Notes: generated from the letters alone by a model not told the origin. Positions 27,699 through 36,860 are shown, numbered from the stretch's first letter. The stretch is DNA of 64,000 bases from Nitrospirota bacterium (GCA_040757595.1 JBFLWP010000004.1:82251-146250), one strand, 5' to 3'. Translations and numbers: made by a program.

Positions 27699-27723
27699 CC
27701 GTGCCTCCCTGGATTAAGTTTCG

Positions 27724-27808
27724 GCGAGAGGCAAGTGGCGCGGGGCTAGAGGTAAAAGTTCTCGTCTAGTTCCGACCCCTTGGCCCCTAGCCTCGTGCCT
27801 CTAGCCTG
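27724..27808. repeat. Heptamer-type inverted repeat (CCTCTAG family)
   Basis: The left arm GGCGAGAGGCAAGTGGCGCG plus GGGCTAGAGG and the right arm CCCCTAGCCTCGTGCCTCTA plus GCC are reverse complements in blocks. It fills the gap between the MoxR gene stop and the lipoprotein gene start. Confidence 0.7.
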
Positions 27809-27811
27809 ATC

Positions 27812-28651
27812 CTAGAAAATCGCCTTCACCAGTTCCTGGATGCTGCGCTGCATGTCCGGATCGTCGGTGATCGGCTTGGCTACCGCCGCCTCGCAGGCCC
27901 GGGCCGGCTCGATGCCTTTTCGAATCAAGGAGCCAGCGTAGATGAGCAGCCTCGTGCTGACCCCTTCCTCGAGCCCGTGATTCCGGAGATTGCGCACCTT
28001 CTCCCCCAGCTTGACCAGCTTGATCGCCGTGTCCCGGTCCACGCCCGCCTCGTGCTCGATGACCCGCGTCTCGATCTCGCGCGGCGGATACGAGAACTCG
28101 ATCGCCATGAACCGCTGTTTGGTGCTCTGCTTCAGGTCCTTGAGCACGCTCTGGTAGCCGGGGTTGTAGGAGATGACCAGCATGAAGTCGTCCACCGCCT
28201 CGACCACCTGGCCCTTCTTTTCGATCGGCAGCAGCCGCCGGTCGTCGCTCAACGGGTGGATGATGACGGTCGTGTCCTTCCTCGCCTCCACGATCTCGTC
28301 CAGGTAGACGATCGCGCCGTGCTTCACCCCGAGCGTCAGCGGCCCGTCCACCCAGACCGTCTCCTGTCCCTTCAGCAGGAATCGCCCCACCAGATCGGAG
28401 GCCGTGAGGTCCTCGTGGCAGGCCACCGTAATGAGCGGACGGCCGAGCCGATAGGCCATGTGCTGGACGAAGCGCGTCTTCCCGCAGCCGGTCGGGCCCT
28501 TGAGCATCACCGGCATCTTGCTCCCGGCCGCAATCGTGAAGAGGTCGGTCTCGCCGCGCACGTCGGCGTAGAAGGGCTCCTGCCGGATGCGGTACCGGTC
28601 GATCTCCAGCTCGTGCCCCTTGCTCCGCGTCTGTTCCCCCTGCCGGCTCAT
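27812..28651 (-). CDS. MoxR-family AAA+ ATPase (NorQ/CbbQ type)
   Basis: This 279-residue protein has Walker [15 protein letters not shown], Walker [15 protein letters not shown] and the sensor region [13 protein letters not shown]. It has a CbbQ/NorQ-type C-terminal part ([12 protein letters not shown]). These ATPases act with a VWA partner (NorD or CbbO) to activate metalloenzymes. The NorD-like protein at 19067-22126 is the probable partner, about 5.7 kb away. It follows the histidine kinase genes by 34 bp and may share their transcript. Confidence 0.9.
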   Translation of the reverse strand: MSRQGEQTRSKGHELEIDRYRIRQEPFYADVRGETDLFTIAAGSKMPVMLKGPTGCGKTRFVQHMAYRLGRPLITVACHEDLTASDLVGRFLLKGQETVWVDGPLTLGVKHGAIVYLDEIVEARKDTTVIIHPLSDDRRLLPIEKKGQVVEAVDDFMLVISYNPGYQSVLKDLKQSTKQRFMAIEFSYPPREIETRVIEHEAGVDRDTAIKLVKLGEKVRNLRNHGLEEGVSTRLLIYAGSLIRKGIEPARACEAAVAKPITDDPDMQRSIQELVKAIF

Positions 28652-28685
28652 GTCAGGTCACCATTAACCGAAACCGGCCGCAAGA

Positions 28686-30869
28686 TCAAGTCGGCGCACG
28701 GCCCTCCCGGTCCGATGCCTCATCTTTCGCACCGGGGCGCGATCCACCAGGCGCCTCCTCCAGCACCAGGACCGGCAGCCGGATGACGAAGGTGGCTCCC
28801 CGCCCCAAGTCGCTCTCGACCGTCAAGGTCCCTCCCAGCTCCGTCACGATGCGGTGGCAGATCGCCAACCCCAACCCGGTTCCCTCGCCGATCGGCTTGG
28901 TCGTGAAAAAGGGCTCGAAGATCCGGGCCTGGTTCTCCGGCGTGATGCCGGGCCCGTCGTCGCCGACGCGAACCTCGACCCACCCGCCTTCACGACCCGA
29001 CACGGGGAAGGGGCGAAGGGGGGACGCGGCGATTTCTCGATCACCCTGTCGCTCCTTCTCCGCGTCTCCGCGTCCCCGCGTCCCCGCGTCGTCGGCCAGA
29101 GAAGCGGACACCGTCAGCGTGCCGCGTCCGTGCGCGGTGGCCATGGCCTGCCGGGCGTTCGTCATCAGGTTGAGCAGGACCTGCGTGAGATCCTGGGGGT
29201 CGGCGAGGACGCGCGGCAGGTCCGGCGGCAGGTTCGTGCGGACGGCGATCTGATGGATGCTCAGGTCGTTGGCCATCAGTTCCAGCGTCCTGGCGATCAG
29301 GCCGGGGACGTGGCACACCTCGCGGCGGCCGCCGGCGGTGCGGGCCACCCCGAGAAACCGGCTCACGATCGCCGAGGCCCGGTGGGTCGCTTCGTAGATC
29401 GCCGCCAGATCCTCCTGCAGCCCCTCGGTGGTCGCCCGATCCAGCCGGCTCCTCGCCAACTGCGCGTGTCCGCTGATGATGAACAACGGGTTGTTGAGCT
29501 CGTGGGCGACGCCGCCGAGGAGCGTGCCCAGCGCCGCCAGCTTGTCCGCCTGCCGGAGCTGCTGCTCCATCCGCTTGCGCTCGGTCTGGTCCTCGATGAC
29601 GACCACGCGCTCGCCGCTCTCCGGCTCTCCGATGCAGCTCACGCTTAACCGGAAGAGATGCCGCCTGTCGGCGGGCATCAGGCATTCCACCTCGACCTCG
29701 CCGGAGCCTGCCCGGTCCAACCGGACCGCCCCCAGGACCTCCTCGATCCTGTCCGCGGGAAAAGCCTCCCCGATCGGGCGCCCGACGGTCTCTTCGGGAG
29801 ACCGGTCGAAGGTCCGGTAGAACGTCCGGTTGGCGAACTGGACGGTGAAATCCTTGCCCAGGCGCACGACCGACACGGGGAGGGAGGTCACGGTCGCGCG
29901 GTACTGCTCCTCCAGCACCTGCAGCGCCTTGGTCCGCTCGGCGACCCGCTGCTCCAGCCGCAGGTTGGCTTCCCGGAGTTCCTCCTGCTGCGCCTCGACG
30001 AGCTTCTTGAGCTCTTTGAACCGGTCGGTGAGGTGTCCGATTTCGTCTCCCCGCGGCGCAAAGACCGGCGCGGAGCCTCCTCCGCCCGCGCCGCCGGCCG
30101 GCTCCATCAAGCCGGCCAGCAGGGCCAGGGGTCGCGAGATGGTCCGCCTGGTCCCCAGCGCGATCACCCCCAACACCAGCAGACAGAGGCCGGCCCCGCC
30201 GGCCACCGTGAAGAGGAGGTCCCGACGGCTCTCCTGCACGTACCGCCCTATGGGCAGCACGATCTCGAGGCCGCCCATCACGTCGTGAAGCTTGAAGTCG
30301 CGTCTGGGACTCTGCGGATGCGCGTTGTGACAATCCACGCACGACTGGGCGGAAGCCCGGTCCGCCCGCAGCACGCGCAGCACGGGACGGCCGGCCATGA
30401 CCTCGGTCCTGACGTACTCGCCGGACGGCTGGGCGGCCAGATAGGCGAAGGCCTCGCGCTGGAACTCGTCCGTCAGCCCCATGGCCGGGTTGATCGGCCA
30501 GGGGCTGACCAAGCGCGCCGCGAACCCCTCCGGATTGGCGCCGGTGAGAATCTCGGAGACCTCGCGCAACAGCGTGGCCGGCAGCGGCAGGCGGCCGTGT
30601 ACCTGCCGGTAGTCGGCCCCGAACGTCCCGCCCAGCTCCTGGACCTTGGGCACGACTACGGAGGCGTAATATTCCCGCTCCGCCATGATCTGGTTGGACA
30701 GGCTCCTGGCCCGCTGCGTCAGCTTCTCCTGCAGGTTGGCCTCATTCCGCACCCAGACCGCCCAGGCCGCCAGGCTCGCCACGAGGATGACGGGCGGGAC
30801 CGTGAACACCATCAGCTTGGTGCCGATCCGCCACCCGTCGGGCGGACGTATGAGTTGCAGGAGCTTCAC
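28686..30869 (-). CDS. Heme-binding sensor histidine kinase (DUF3365/Tll0287-like sensor, HAMP, PAS)
   Basis: This 727-residue protein has a transmembrane helix at about 22-44, then a periplasmic domain with the c-type heme motif CVDCH (in AQSCVDCHNAHPQSP, near residue 180). A second helix (about 222-242), HAMP (about 245-300), a short coiled coil and PAS (about 325-430) follow. HisKA has GGVAHELNNPLFIISGH, and HATPase has NLMTNARQAM and GTGLGLAICHRIV. Redox or gas sensing through heme is likely. There is no receiver. About 33 residues between the N and G1 boxes are encoded by a heptamer repeat. The start overlaps the previous kinase gene stop by four bases. Confidence 0.88.
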   Translation of the reverse strand: MKLLQLIRPPDGWRIGTKLMVFTVPPVILVASLAAWAVWVRNEANLQEKLTQRARSLSNQIMAEREYYASVVVPKVQELGGTFGADYRQVHGRLPLPATLLREVSEILTGANPEGFAARLVSPWPINPAMGLTDEFQREAFAYLAAQPSGEYVRTEVMAGRPVLRVLRADRASAQSCVDCHNAHPQSPRRDFKLHDVMGGLEIVLPIGRYVQESRRDLLFTVAGGAGLCLLVLGVIALGTRRTISRPLALLAGLMEPAGGAGGGGSAPVFAPRGDEIGHLTDRFKELKKLVEAQQEELREANLRLEQRVAERTKALQVLEEQYRATVTSLPVSVVRLGKDFTVQFANRTFYRTFDRSPEETVGRPIGEAFPADRIEEVLGAVRLDRAGSGEVEVECLMPADRRHLFRLSVSCIGEPESGERVVVIEDQTERKRMEQQLRQADKLAALGTLLGGVAHELNNPLFIISGHAQLARSRLDRATTEGLQEDLAAIYEATHRASAIVSRFLGVARTAGGRREVCHVPGLIARTLELMANDLSIHQIAVRTNLPPDLPRVLADPQDLTQVLLNLMTNARQAMATAHGRGTLTVSASLADDAGTRGRGDAEKERQGDREIAASPLRPFPVSGREGGWVEVRVGDDGPGITPENQARIFEPFFTTKPIGEGTGLGLAICHRIVTELGGTLTVESDLGRGATFVIRLPVLVLEEAPGGSRPGAKDEASDREGRAPT
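28998..29095. repeat. Heptamer repeat inside the ATPase domain of the heme-sensor kinase
   Basis: The plus strand carries tandem CCGCGTCTCCGCGTCCCCG and CGTCCCCGCGTCG (unit about CCGCGTC). An opposite arm GGGGGGACGCGG lies about 45 bp away. It is translated in frame between GTLTVSASLADD and GWVEVRVGDDGPGI, a position that is normally a short loop. Confidence 0.75.
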
Positions 30870-33800
30870 GGGGCGTCCAGCACTTCCCGGAGCTTGCGCG
30901 CGAGCGCCGCCGGGGTGAAGGGCTTCGCCAGGAACGCCGTGTCCGCCTGCAACACGCCCCGCTGGACGATCACATCGGTCGTGTGCCCGGACATGTAGAG
31001 CACCTTCATCCCGCGTCGCAGCAGCACGAGCCGCTCCGCCACCTCCCGTCCGTTCATGCCCGGCATGATCACGTCGGTGAGCAGGATCTGGATCGGCCCC
31101 TGATGCGCGCCGGCGATGCGCAGCGCCTCCTCGCCGCTCCGGCTCTCCAACACCTGGTACCCGTACGAGCGCAGCACCCCGCTCAACATGGTCCGGATCG
31201 AGTCTTCATCCTCCACCAGCAGGACGGTCTCCGAGCCGCCGGGGACCTCGCTCGGCGGTCGGGGCGGCTGGTCCGCCTTCGCCTTTTCCGCCGACGGCGG
31301 GAAGTACACCCGGAACGTGGCCCCCTGCCCCGGCTCGCTGTCCACCAGGATGTAGCCGCCGCTCTGTTTGACGATGCCGTAGACCGTCGCGAGCCCCAGC
31401 CCGGTGCCCTGGCCCTTCTCCTTGGTCGTGAAGAACGGCTCGAAGATGCGGGCCCGGGTCTGGCGATCCATCCCGCCCCCCGTGTCCTGCACCGCCAGCA
31501 CGGCGTAGGAGCCTGCCGGCACGATCACGTGTTCGTGCACGTAGGGCTCGCGCAGCTCGACGTTGGCCGTCTCGACCGTCAGCCGGCCTCCCCGCGGCAT
31601 GGCGTCCCTGGCGTTGACCGCCAGGTTCAGGACGACCTGCTCGAGCTGGGTGGGGTCGGCCTTGATCCGCCGCAAGGCCGGATCCGGCCTCGAGACCAGC
31701 GTGATGTCCTCGCCGAGCAGCCGCCGCAGCATGCCCCCCATGGCGGCCACGGTCTCGTTCAAGTCCACCACCTGGGGCGTGAGCATCTGGCTTCGGCTGA
31801 AGGCCAGCAACTGCTTGGTCAGCGCACCCGCCCGTTCGCCGGCTCTCTTGATCTCTTCGACCTGGTCCCGAAGCCCTCCCTGATCGCGCATCTGCTCCGA
31901 CAGCAGTTGGCTGTGGCCGATGATCACGGTCAGGAGGTTGTTGAAGTCGTGGGCGATGCCGCCCGCCAGTCGTCCGATCGCCTCCATCTTCTGCGACTGG
32001 CGGAGCTGCTCTTCGAGCTGGCGGCGCTCGATGAACTGGCCGAGCTTGACCCCGATGTCGGCCATCATGCCGAGCAGGTCCTGGTCTGGCTGGCGAATCT
32101 CGTGGCTGAAAAATTCCAGTATCCCGAGGACTTCCCGTCCGAGCAGGACCGGAAACCCGAAGGCGGCGTGCAGGCCGACCTTGGCCGCGACCGGCGCCCG
32201 CGGAAAGTTCGGGTCCTTGACGACGTCGGGAATCCAGGCCGGCTGGCCGCTCTCCCACACGCGCCCCGGCAGCCCGACGCCGGGCGTGAAGGTGCGCGAC
32301 CGGCTGAGCGTCACGAACTCCTCGACGCTGACGGCGGGGACGTGCCAGATGGTCTCGCACCGCAGGACCCCGGCGATCCGGTCCACGCGCCAGACCGCTC
32401 CCAGCTCCCAGCCCGTCGTGTCGCACACGGCCTGCAGGAGTCTCGGCGCGGCATCGGCCAGCGTCGCGGACTCGACCAGGACTTGGTTCACGGCCAGTTG
32501 CGCCACCTGGCGCTTCTCCGCCTGCTTGCGCTCGGTGATGTCCCGGACCGATCCGATCATGCGCACGGGCCGGCCCCGTCCGTCGTACAGGGCGTGGGCC
32601 CGGTCAATGACCTCGGCGTACGTGCCGTCGGCGCGGCGGAACCGGTACTCGCCGACCCAGAAGCGCTCCCCCGCCTGCAGCGCCGCCAACCGGCCAGCCA
32701 AGACCTTCTCGCGCTCGCCGGGGTGGACCCCCTCGTACCAGAATTCGAGGGACGGGCGAATCTCCCGACTCTGATAGCCGAAGAGGACTTCCAAGCTGTC
32801 GTTCCACCAGACCTCGTTGGTGGCCACGTTCCAGTCCCAGATCCAATCATGGGTCGCCTGGGTGACCAGCTCGAACCGTTCGTTCTGCTCCCGCAGGTTC
32901 GCTTCGGCGGCCCGAGCCCTCCCGCTCTCCTGCCGGGCCTGCGCCCATTCCCGCCGAACCCGTCCCGTGCTCCACAGCAAGAGACCGAACATGGGCAGCC
33001 AAACCACGGCGCCGGCCAGGGCCAACTTCCAGAGCACTTCGTAGATCGGCGTCAGGATGTCCAGCCGATCCATGCGGACCAGCACGGTCCACTTCAGCCC
33101 CTGAAACGGCCCATAACCCCGCGTCATCGCGTACCCCGTCACGACCTGCACGTGCCGGCGCAGGTGCTCTTCTTCCGTATAGCCGGGCACGCCCGACTCG
33201 CTCAGGAGCGCGGAGGGCAACCCCATCTTTTTGAGATTCACGTTGCCCTTGTGCGCGATGTCGGAATCCACGAACGCGTCGCCCTTCCAGGTGAGGAACT
33301 GATACTCGAGCGTGACCGGAAAGCTCTCCCGGGCCTGGAACGCCCGGATGGTTCCGGTCACGACGGCTTCCAGCGCCGGGACCCCCACGCGTGTCGTGAC
33401 CGTTCCCAGGAACTCTCCGCGCGGGCCGACGATCGGAGCCGTGAAGGCCACGGACTCGACTCCGCCAGCCGCTTCGTAGGGCTCCACGTCGCCCACGTGC
33501 ACCTTGCCGCCGGCGCGGGCAGCCAGGAACCAGGGGGAGCGGCTCTGATCCTGCCCGACGGTGGCCGGGTCCGTCGCCGCCACGATCCGGCCGGCCGGAT
33601 CGGTGACGCCCATCCACAGGTACACCGGATAGGCCGTGCGCATCCAGGAGAGGTACGCCGTCAGGTAGTCCCCGTCACGATGCCGGCCGAACGCCCGCGC
33701 CATCATCAGGACATCGCCGTGCCGCTCGACCAGGAGCCGGTCCAGCTTGTCCGCCACCTCGGCGGCGGCCAGGGACAGGTTCTCCCCCGTCGTCGCCACG

Positions 33801-33952
33801 AGCCGGCGCTCCACGTAATACAGCGCCACGGCCCCGATGGAGAGGGCCACCAGGGTCATGACGATGATGAGGCCCTGGAGCCAGCCGTAGGGCCGTTGGA
33901 CGCGGGGCCCCTGCTGAGGGGAGGGTGAAGCCTCTCGCCGCTCGCTTGCCAT
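30866..33952 (-). CDS. Membrane-bound hybrid histidine kinase (Cache-like, PAS, GAF, HisKA, HATPase, REC)
   Basis: This 1028-residue protein has a transmembrane segment at about 25-45, an extracytoplasmic Cache-like domain to about 300 (with VGDVEPYEAAGGVESVAF), and a second helix at about 310-330. PAS (about 360-475, ending in RMIGSVRDITERKQ), GAF (about 490-640), HisKA (GGIAHDFNNLLTVIIGHSQ), HATPase (NLAVNARDAM, GTGLGLATVYG) and a receiver (LLTDVIMPGMNG, FLAKPF) follow. It should sense an extracellular small molecule. It is translationally coupled to the heme-sensor kinase, suggesting crosstalk through its receiver. Confidence 0.9.
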   Translation of the reverse strand: MASERREASPSPQQGPRVQRPYGWLQGLIIVMTLVALSIGAVALYYVERRLVATTGENLSLAAAEVADKLDRLLVERHGDVLMMARAFGRHRDGDYLTAYLSWMRTAYPVYLWMGVTDPAGRIVAATDPATVGQDQSRSPWFLAARAGGKVHVGDVEPYEAAGGVESVAFTAPIVGPRGEFLGTVTTRVGVPALEAVVTGTIRAFQARESFPVTLEYQFLTWKGDAFVDSDIAHKGNVNLKKMGLPSALLSESGVPGYTEEEHLRRHVQVVTGYAMTRGYGPFQGLKWTVLVRMDRLDILTPIYEVLWKLALAGAVVWLPMFGLLLWSTGRVRREWAQARQESGRARAAEANLREQNERFELVTQATHDWIWDWNVATNEVWWNDSLEVLFGYQSREIRPSLEFWYEGVHPGEREKVLAGRLAALQAGERFWVGEYRFRRADGTYAEVIDRAHALYDGRGRPVRMIGSVRDITERKQAEKRQVAQLAVNQVLVESATLADAAPRLLQAVCDTTGWELGAVWRVDRIAGVLRCETIWHVPAVSVEEFVTLSRSRTFTPGVGLPGRVWESGQPAWIPDVVKDPNFPRAPVAAKVGLHAAFGFPVLLGREVLGILEFFSHEIRQPDQDLLGMMADIGVKLGQFIERRQLEEQLRQSQKMEAIGRLAGGIAHDFNNLLTVIIGHSQLLSEQMRDQGGLRDQVEEIKRAGERAGALTKQLLAFSRSQMLTPQVVDLNETVAAMGGMLRRLLGEDITLVSRPDPALRRIKADPTQLEQVVLNLAVNARDAMPRGGRLTVETANVELREPYVHEHVIVPAGSYAVLAVQDTGGGMDRQTRARIFEPFFTTKEKGQGTGLGLATVYGIVKQSGGYILVDSEPGQGATFRVYFPPSAEKAKADQPPRPPSEVPGGSETVLLVEDEDSIRTMLSGVLRSYGYQVLESRSGEEALRIAGAHQGPIQILLTDVIMPGMNGREVAERLVLLRRGMKVLYMSGHTTDVIVQRGVLQADTAFLAKPFTPAALARKLREVLDAP

Positions 33953-33991
33953 CTGTCCCCCTCGGTGGGAAAGGACAATCGCGCTCGCGAC

Positions 33992-35677
33992 TTACGACTC
34001 CGTTGCGATGAAGCTCGGGACGAGCCGAACCGGATGGTAGTCCCGCTTGGATCGCGCCAGGCTCGGGAGCCCCGAGTCGTCCATGGTGTTGACGAACTCG
34101 TAGCCGAGGGCGGCCGTCTCGCGGCAAGACTCCCGAAAGAGAAACTGGGCCAGCCCGGGGAGCGTCCGGTCTGCGACTTCCAGCAGGACACAAAACACGG
34201 ACGGGGACCGTTCGAAGCCGAAGGTATAGGCGCGCACCACGCCGTCCACCCGTGCGACGCGACCGACGAGCCCCAGCGCGCGATGGTGCGCGAAGGCTTC
34301 GCGATGGGCCGCTTCCGCGTCGGCCAGCATCTGCCGCGCGACGGGGTCATGGGTCGCCCGGCGCTTCTGCTCCGTCCATTGCCGGAACAGGGCCAGGCAC
34401 TCTTCCCGAAGCCCCTCCTCGTAAGGTCCGTACCGGACCCGTCTGGTCCGGACGACCCGGTTGCAGGCGGCGCGCTGCGACTTGTACCGATCCCCCTTGA
34501 GACCGGCCAGGTCGGCGGTCCGGTAGAGATAGTCCGGGTCCTTGGGCTTCACCGGATAGCCCAGCGACTCGAAGACCGGCTTCAGTTCTTCCGACACGTT
34601 CTCGACTCGGGTGACGGCCGAGCCGCGATTCCTTTTCCGCATGAATTTGAAACATGCGGACAGAATGGGCGCAAGGTTCGAAGCGCTAGGCCAGAGGAAC
34701 GAATCACACCCCGTGCCTCGCGCCTCGCGCCCCGTGCCTAACTCAGCAGGCAGCGGCGGGAGGGGCATGTAGAACCCGTCCCCATATTCAGCGAACAGGC
34801 AAACCTGGCCGGCGATCTCGGTCCACGAATAGGTCAGCAGCGACCGCCAGATGAAATGGGGCGCGAAGGCGTAGGCGGCGAGCGGCGTTGGAAAGGACCG
34901 CATCGCCTGCTCGAACCGGGGCCGGTCGGCGAGTTCAAGAGGATGCAATGTGATGGGTGATGGGTGATGGGTGATGGGTGAAGAAGGAGGAACGCTCTTG
35001 ACGCCGGGGACCCGTCGCTCCGAGAAATGCAACGGGTGCCCTTCACGCCTCACGAGCCGTTCGGTGAGCTTCGGGAGCGGCTTGACGACGACGACATCCT
35101 CCTGGAACCGGCCGACGAGCCGTGGATGTCCGGCGAAGATGTCCCGCGTCTCGTCCCGCTCGATCAGGTCCGCGATCCGATCGGCGTACGCCTCAAGCTC
35201 GGACACGGGGCCAGAGGCACGAGGCAAGGGGGAAAACTCGGTCCCCTCGCCCCCCACCCCTCGCCCCTCGCCTGTTTGCAAGAAAGGACACTTGGTATCC
35301 CAGCCCAGCACCACTTGGCTCCGGTCGGCGCTCCACATGACCGCCAGCGGATAGAGCTGGCAGTCGAGCGGGCGCGCCTCGTAGATGCGGCACCGGGAAG
35401 CGGAGTGATCGAACGCCGGGCAGAGGTAGCCTTCCCCGACCGGATTGGGGACGAGCGCCACCTGACAGCCGGCAGGGTCGGGAAACTGGGACGGCCCGAC
35501 CCCGTGGGCGACTGCCCGCTGGATCTCCTCCCGGGTGAAGTACGGGCGCAGGAAACTGTCCGGCTCCGGGAAGCGGCAGCAGACATCGCACTGGAAACAG
35601 GCCCGGCTGGGCACGTATTGCGGCAGCGGAATCACGGGGATGAGCGTGCCCGGCCGCTTCGAGTCCGTCTGATTCAT
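33992..35677 (-). CDS. YkgJ-type cysteine cluster domain fused to a DUF2156-like acyltransferase domain
   Basis: This protein has 561 residues. The N-terminal part (about 25-130) is a CxxCxxCC-type domain with RACFQCDVCCRFPEPDSF, CPAFD, CRIYEARPLDCQLYPL and a late CPF, so it probably binds a metal or Fe-S cluster. The C-terminal part (about 235-560) resembles DUF2156 (GNAT-like fold, as in aminoacyl-phosphatidylglycerol synthases), with HPLELADRPRFEQAM and the ending GYEFVNTMDDSGLPSL. I know both parts mainly as separate proteins. Three stretches at domain borders are encoded by heptamer repeats. It lies 39 bp upstream of the hybrid kinase gene. Confidence 0.75.
   Translation of the reverse strand: MNQTDSKRPGTLIPVIPLPQYVPSRACFQCDVCCRFPEPDSFLRPYFTREEIQRAVAHGVGPSQFPDPAGCQVALVPNPVGEGYLCPAFDHSASRCRIYEARPLDCQLYPLAVMWSADRSQVVLGWDTKCPFLQTGEGRGVGGEGTEFSPLPRASGPVSELEAYADRIADLIERDETRDIFAGHPRLVGRFQEDVVVVKPLPKLTERLVRREGHPLHFSERRVPGVKSVPPSSPITHHPSPITLHPLELADRPRFEQAMRSFPTPLAAYAFAPHFIWRSLLTYSWTEIAGQVCLFAEYGDGFYMPLPPLPAELGTGREARGTGCDSFLWPSASNLAPILSACFKFMRKRNRGSAVTRVENVSEELKPVFESLGYPVKPKDPDYLYRTADLAGLKGDRYKSQRAACNRVVRTRRVRYGPYEEGLREECLALFRQWTEQKRRATHDPVARQMLADAEAAHREAFAHHRALGLVGRVARVDGVVRAYTFGFERSPSVFCVLLEVADRTLPGLAQFLFRESCRETAALGYEFVNTMDDSGLPSLARSKRDYHPVRLVPSFIATES
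34684..34739. repeat. Heptamer repeat inside the YkgJ-DUF2156 gene (third)
   Basis: CCCCGTGCCTCGCGCCTCGC plus GCCCCGTGCC is a tandem of CCTCGCG-type 7-mers, with a weak opposite arm upstream. It is translated in frame between the substrate-strand part and ILSACFKFMRKRN of the DUF2156-like domain. Confidence 0.6.
34951..34981. repeat. TGATGGG heptamer array (4 units) inside the YkgJ-DUF2156 gene
   Basis: Four exact copies of TGATGGG followed by TGA lie between the two domains. It is translated in frame on the minus strand as SPITHHPSPITLHP-like sequence. The exact 7-bp unit makes this the clearest view of the repeat period in the window. Confidence 0.85.
35207..35272. repeat. Heptamer inverted repeat inside the YkgJ-DUF2156 gene (first)
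   Basis: The left arm GGGGCCAGAGGCACGAGGCA plus AGGGGG and the right arm, with CCCCTCGCCCCCCACCCCTC plus GCCCCTCGCC, are partly reverse complementary. Unit about CCCTCGC. It is translated in frame just after the last cysteine of the cluster domain. Confidence 0.65.
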
Positions 35678-35741
35678 GGCCTTGTCATCATACGCCGCGC
35701 ATCTCGACCAAGCAAGGAACAGACCGCCTCCGTGCCACGAC

Positions 35742-35769
35742 TTGAAGAACTGCCCAACCCGGCTATACT
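35742..35769 (+). promoter_or_regulatory. Candidate sigma-70 promoter upstream of GDPD
   Basis: TTGAAG (35742-35747) and TATACT (35764-35769) are 16 bp apart. The gap 35678-35933 holds no other gene that I can support. A 20-codon frame starting at GTG 35871 ends in TGATG at the GDPD start and could be a leader peptide, but it has no other support. Confidence 0.4.
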
Positions 35770-35933
35770 ATGATGGCTCCGGCTCACCATTCTTGGGGGA
35801 GGCCCACTGGCGCCTTTGTCCTTGGCTCCGTTTGAGCAGAATCGCTGGCTTTCCCTACGACTGACTCCGCCGTGAAGATGGCTGTCCGGATGATCCCATC
35901 GGCCCGGGACTGCTGGCGCTCCACCTTCCAGTG

Positions 35934-36752
35934 ATGAACGGCTTCCCCCTCGTGATCGCCCACCGGGGCGCGTCCGGACTGGCTCCGGAGAATACGGCCT
36001 TGGCCGTGGCCCGCGCGATCGCCCTGGGCGCCGACATGGTCGAGGTGGACGTGCGGCTCACCCGCGACGGCCATCCGGTGATCCTGCACGACCCGGTGAT
36101 CGGCCGGACGGTCCGCTGGCCGACCGGCTCTGCCGGCGCACGCCCGGTCCGGCGCCGCATCGCAAACCTGACGCTGGCCCACATCAGAAGGATGGACGCC
36201 GGTTCGTGGTGGAGCCACGCCTGCGCCGGCCTTCCGGTTCCCACCCTCGACGACGTGTTGGACCAGTGCGCCGGCCGGATTGCGGTGAACCTGGACGTGA
36301 AGGGCGGCCGGGACATGCGCGCGGCGGCACGGCGCCGACTGGTCGCGCACCTGGAGCGGGCGCTGCTGGCCCGTCACGCCAAGGACTGGGTGCTCATCTC
36401 CTCCGAAGACCTGCGCTTGCTGAGCCTCGTCCGCACCGCGATGCCGGCCGCCTGGCTGGGGGTCCTGGTCGGTCCGGCCTCCCGCCTGCCGCAGGCCGTT
36501 CGCGCGGCTCGCCGGCTCAAGGCCTGGTCCCTGCACCTGCCCCTGGCCCTCATCAATCCGGAGCTGGTCCGGTCCGTCCATGCAGAAGGACTCAGGCTGC
36601 TCGTCTACACCGTCAACCGAACCCCGTCCCTCAGACGGCTGATCCGGCTCGGCGCGGACGGCGTCTTCACCGACTGGCCGGACCGGCTCCTGGCCGCCCG
36701 CGGGGTTCCTTTGGCCAAGCCGATCAGCAAGCCTGCACGCGACAGGCAGTAG
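35934..36752 (+). CDS. Glycerophosphodiester phosphodiesterase family protein
   Basis: This 272-residue TIM-barrel protein has the family signature VIAHRGASGLAPENT at the N-terminus. The metal ligands are in MVEVDVRLTRDGHPVILHD. Conserved late blocks are VLISSEDLRLL and GADGVFTDWPDRLL. It hydrolyses glycerophosphodiesters to glycerol-3-phosphate and an alcohol. There is no signal peptide, so it is probably cytosolic. ATG at 35934 directly follows a GTG; no strong ribosome site is visible. Confidence 0.92.
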   Translation: MNGFPLVIAHRGASGLAPENTALAVARAIALGADMVEVDVRLTRDGHPVILHDPVIGRTVRWPTGSAGARPVRRRIANLTLAHIRRMDAGSWWSHACAGLPVPTLDDVLDQCAGRIAVNLDVKGGRDMRAAARRRLVAHLERALLARHAKDWVLISSEDLRLLSLVRTAMPAAWLGVLVGPASRLPQAVRAARRLKAWSLHLPLALINPELVRSVHAEGLRLLVYTVNRTPSLRRLIRLGADGVFTDWPDRLLAARGVPLAKPISKPARDRQ

Positions 36753-36860
36753 GCGGGAAACAATAATGGTAGACACGCAGCGAGCACCGCTCGCCCATCG
36801 GCGATCCCCTTGTTTGGATGTCGGACCCCATGTTACGATCAGCCCCGTCCGCGGACGGAT

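Noticed and set aside
34951..34981. CRISPR array
   Set aside because: Units are 7 bp without spacers, there are no cas genes, and the tract is inside a gene.
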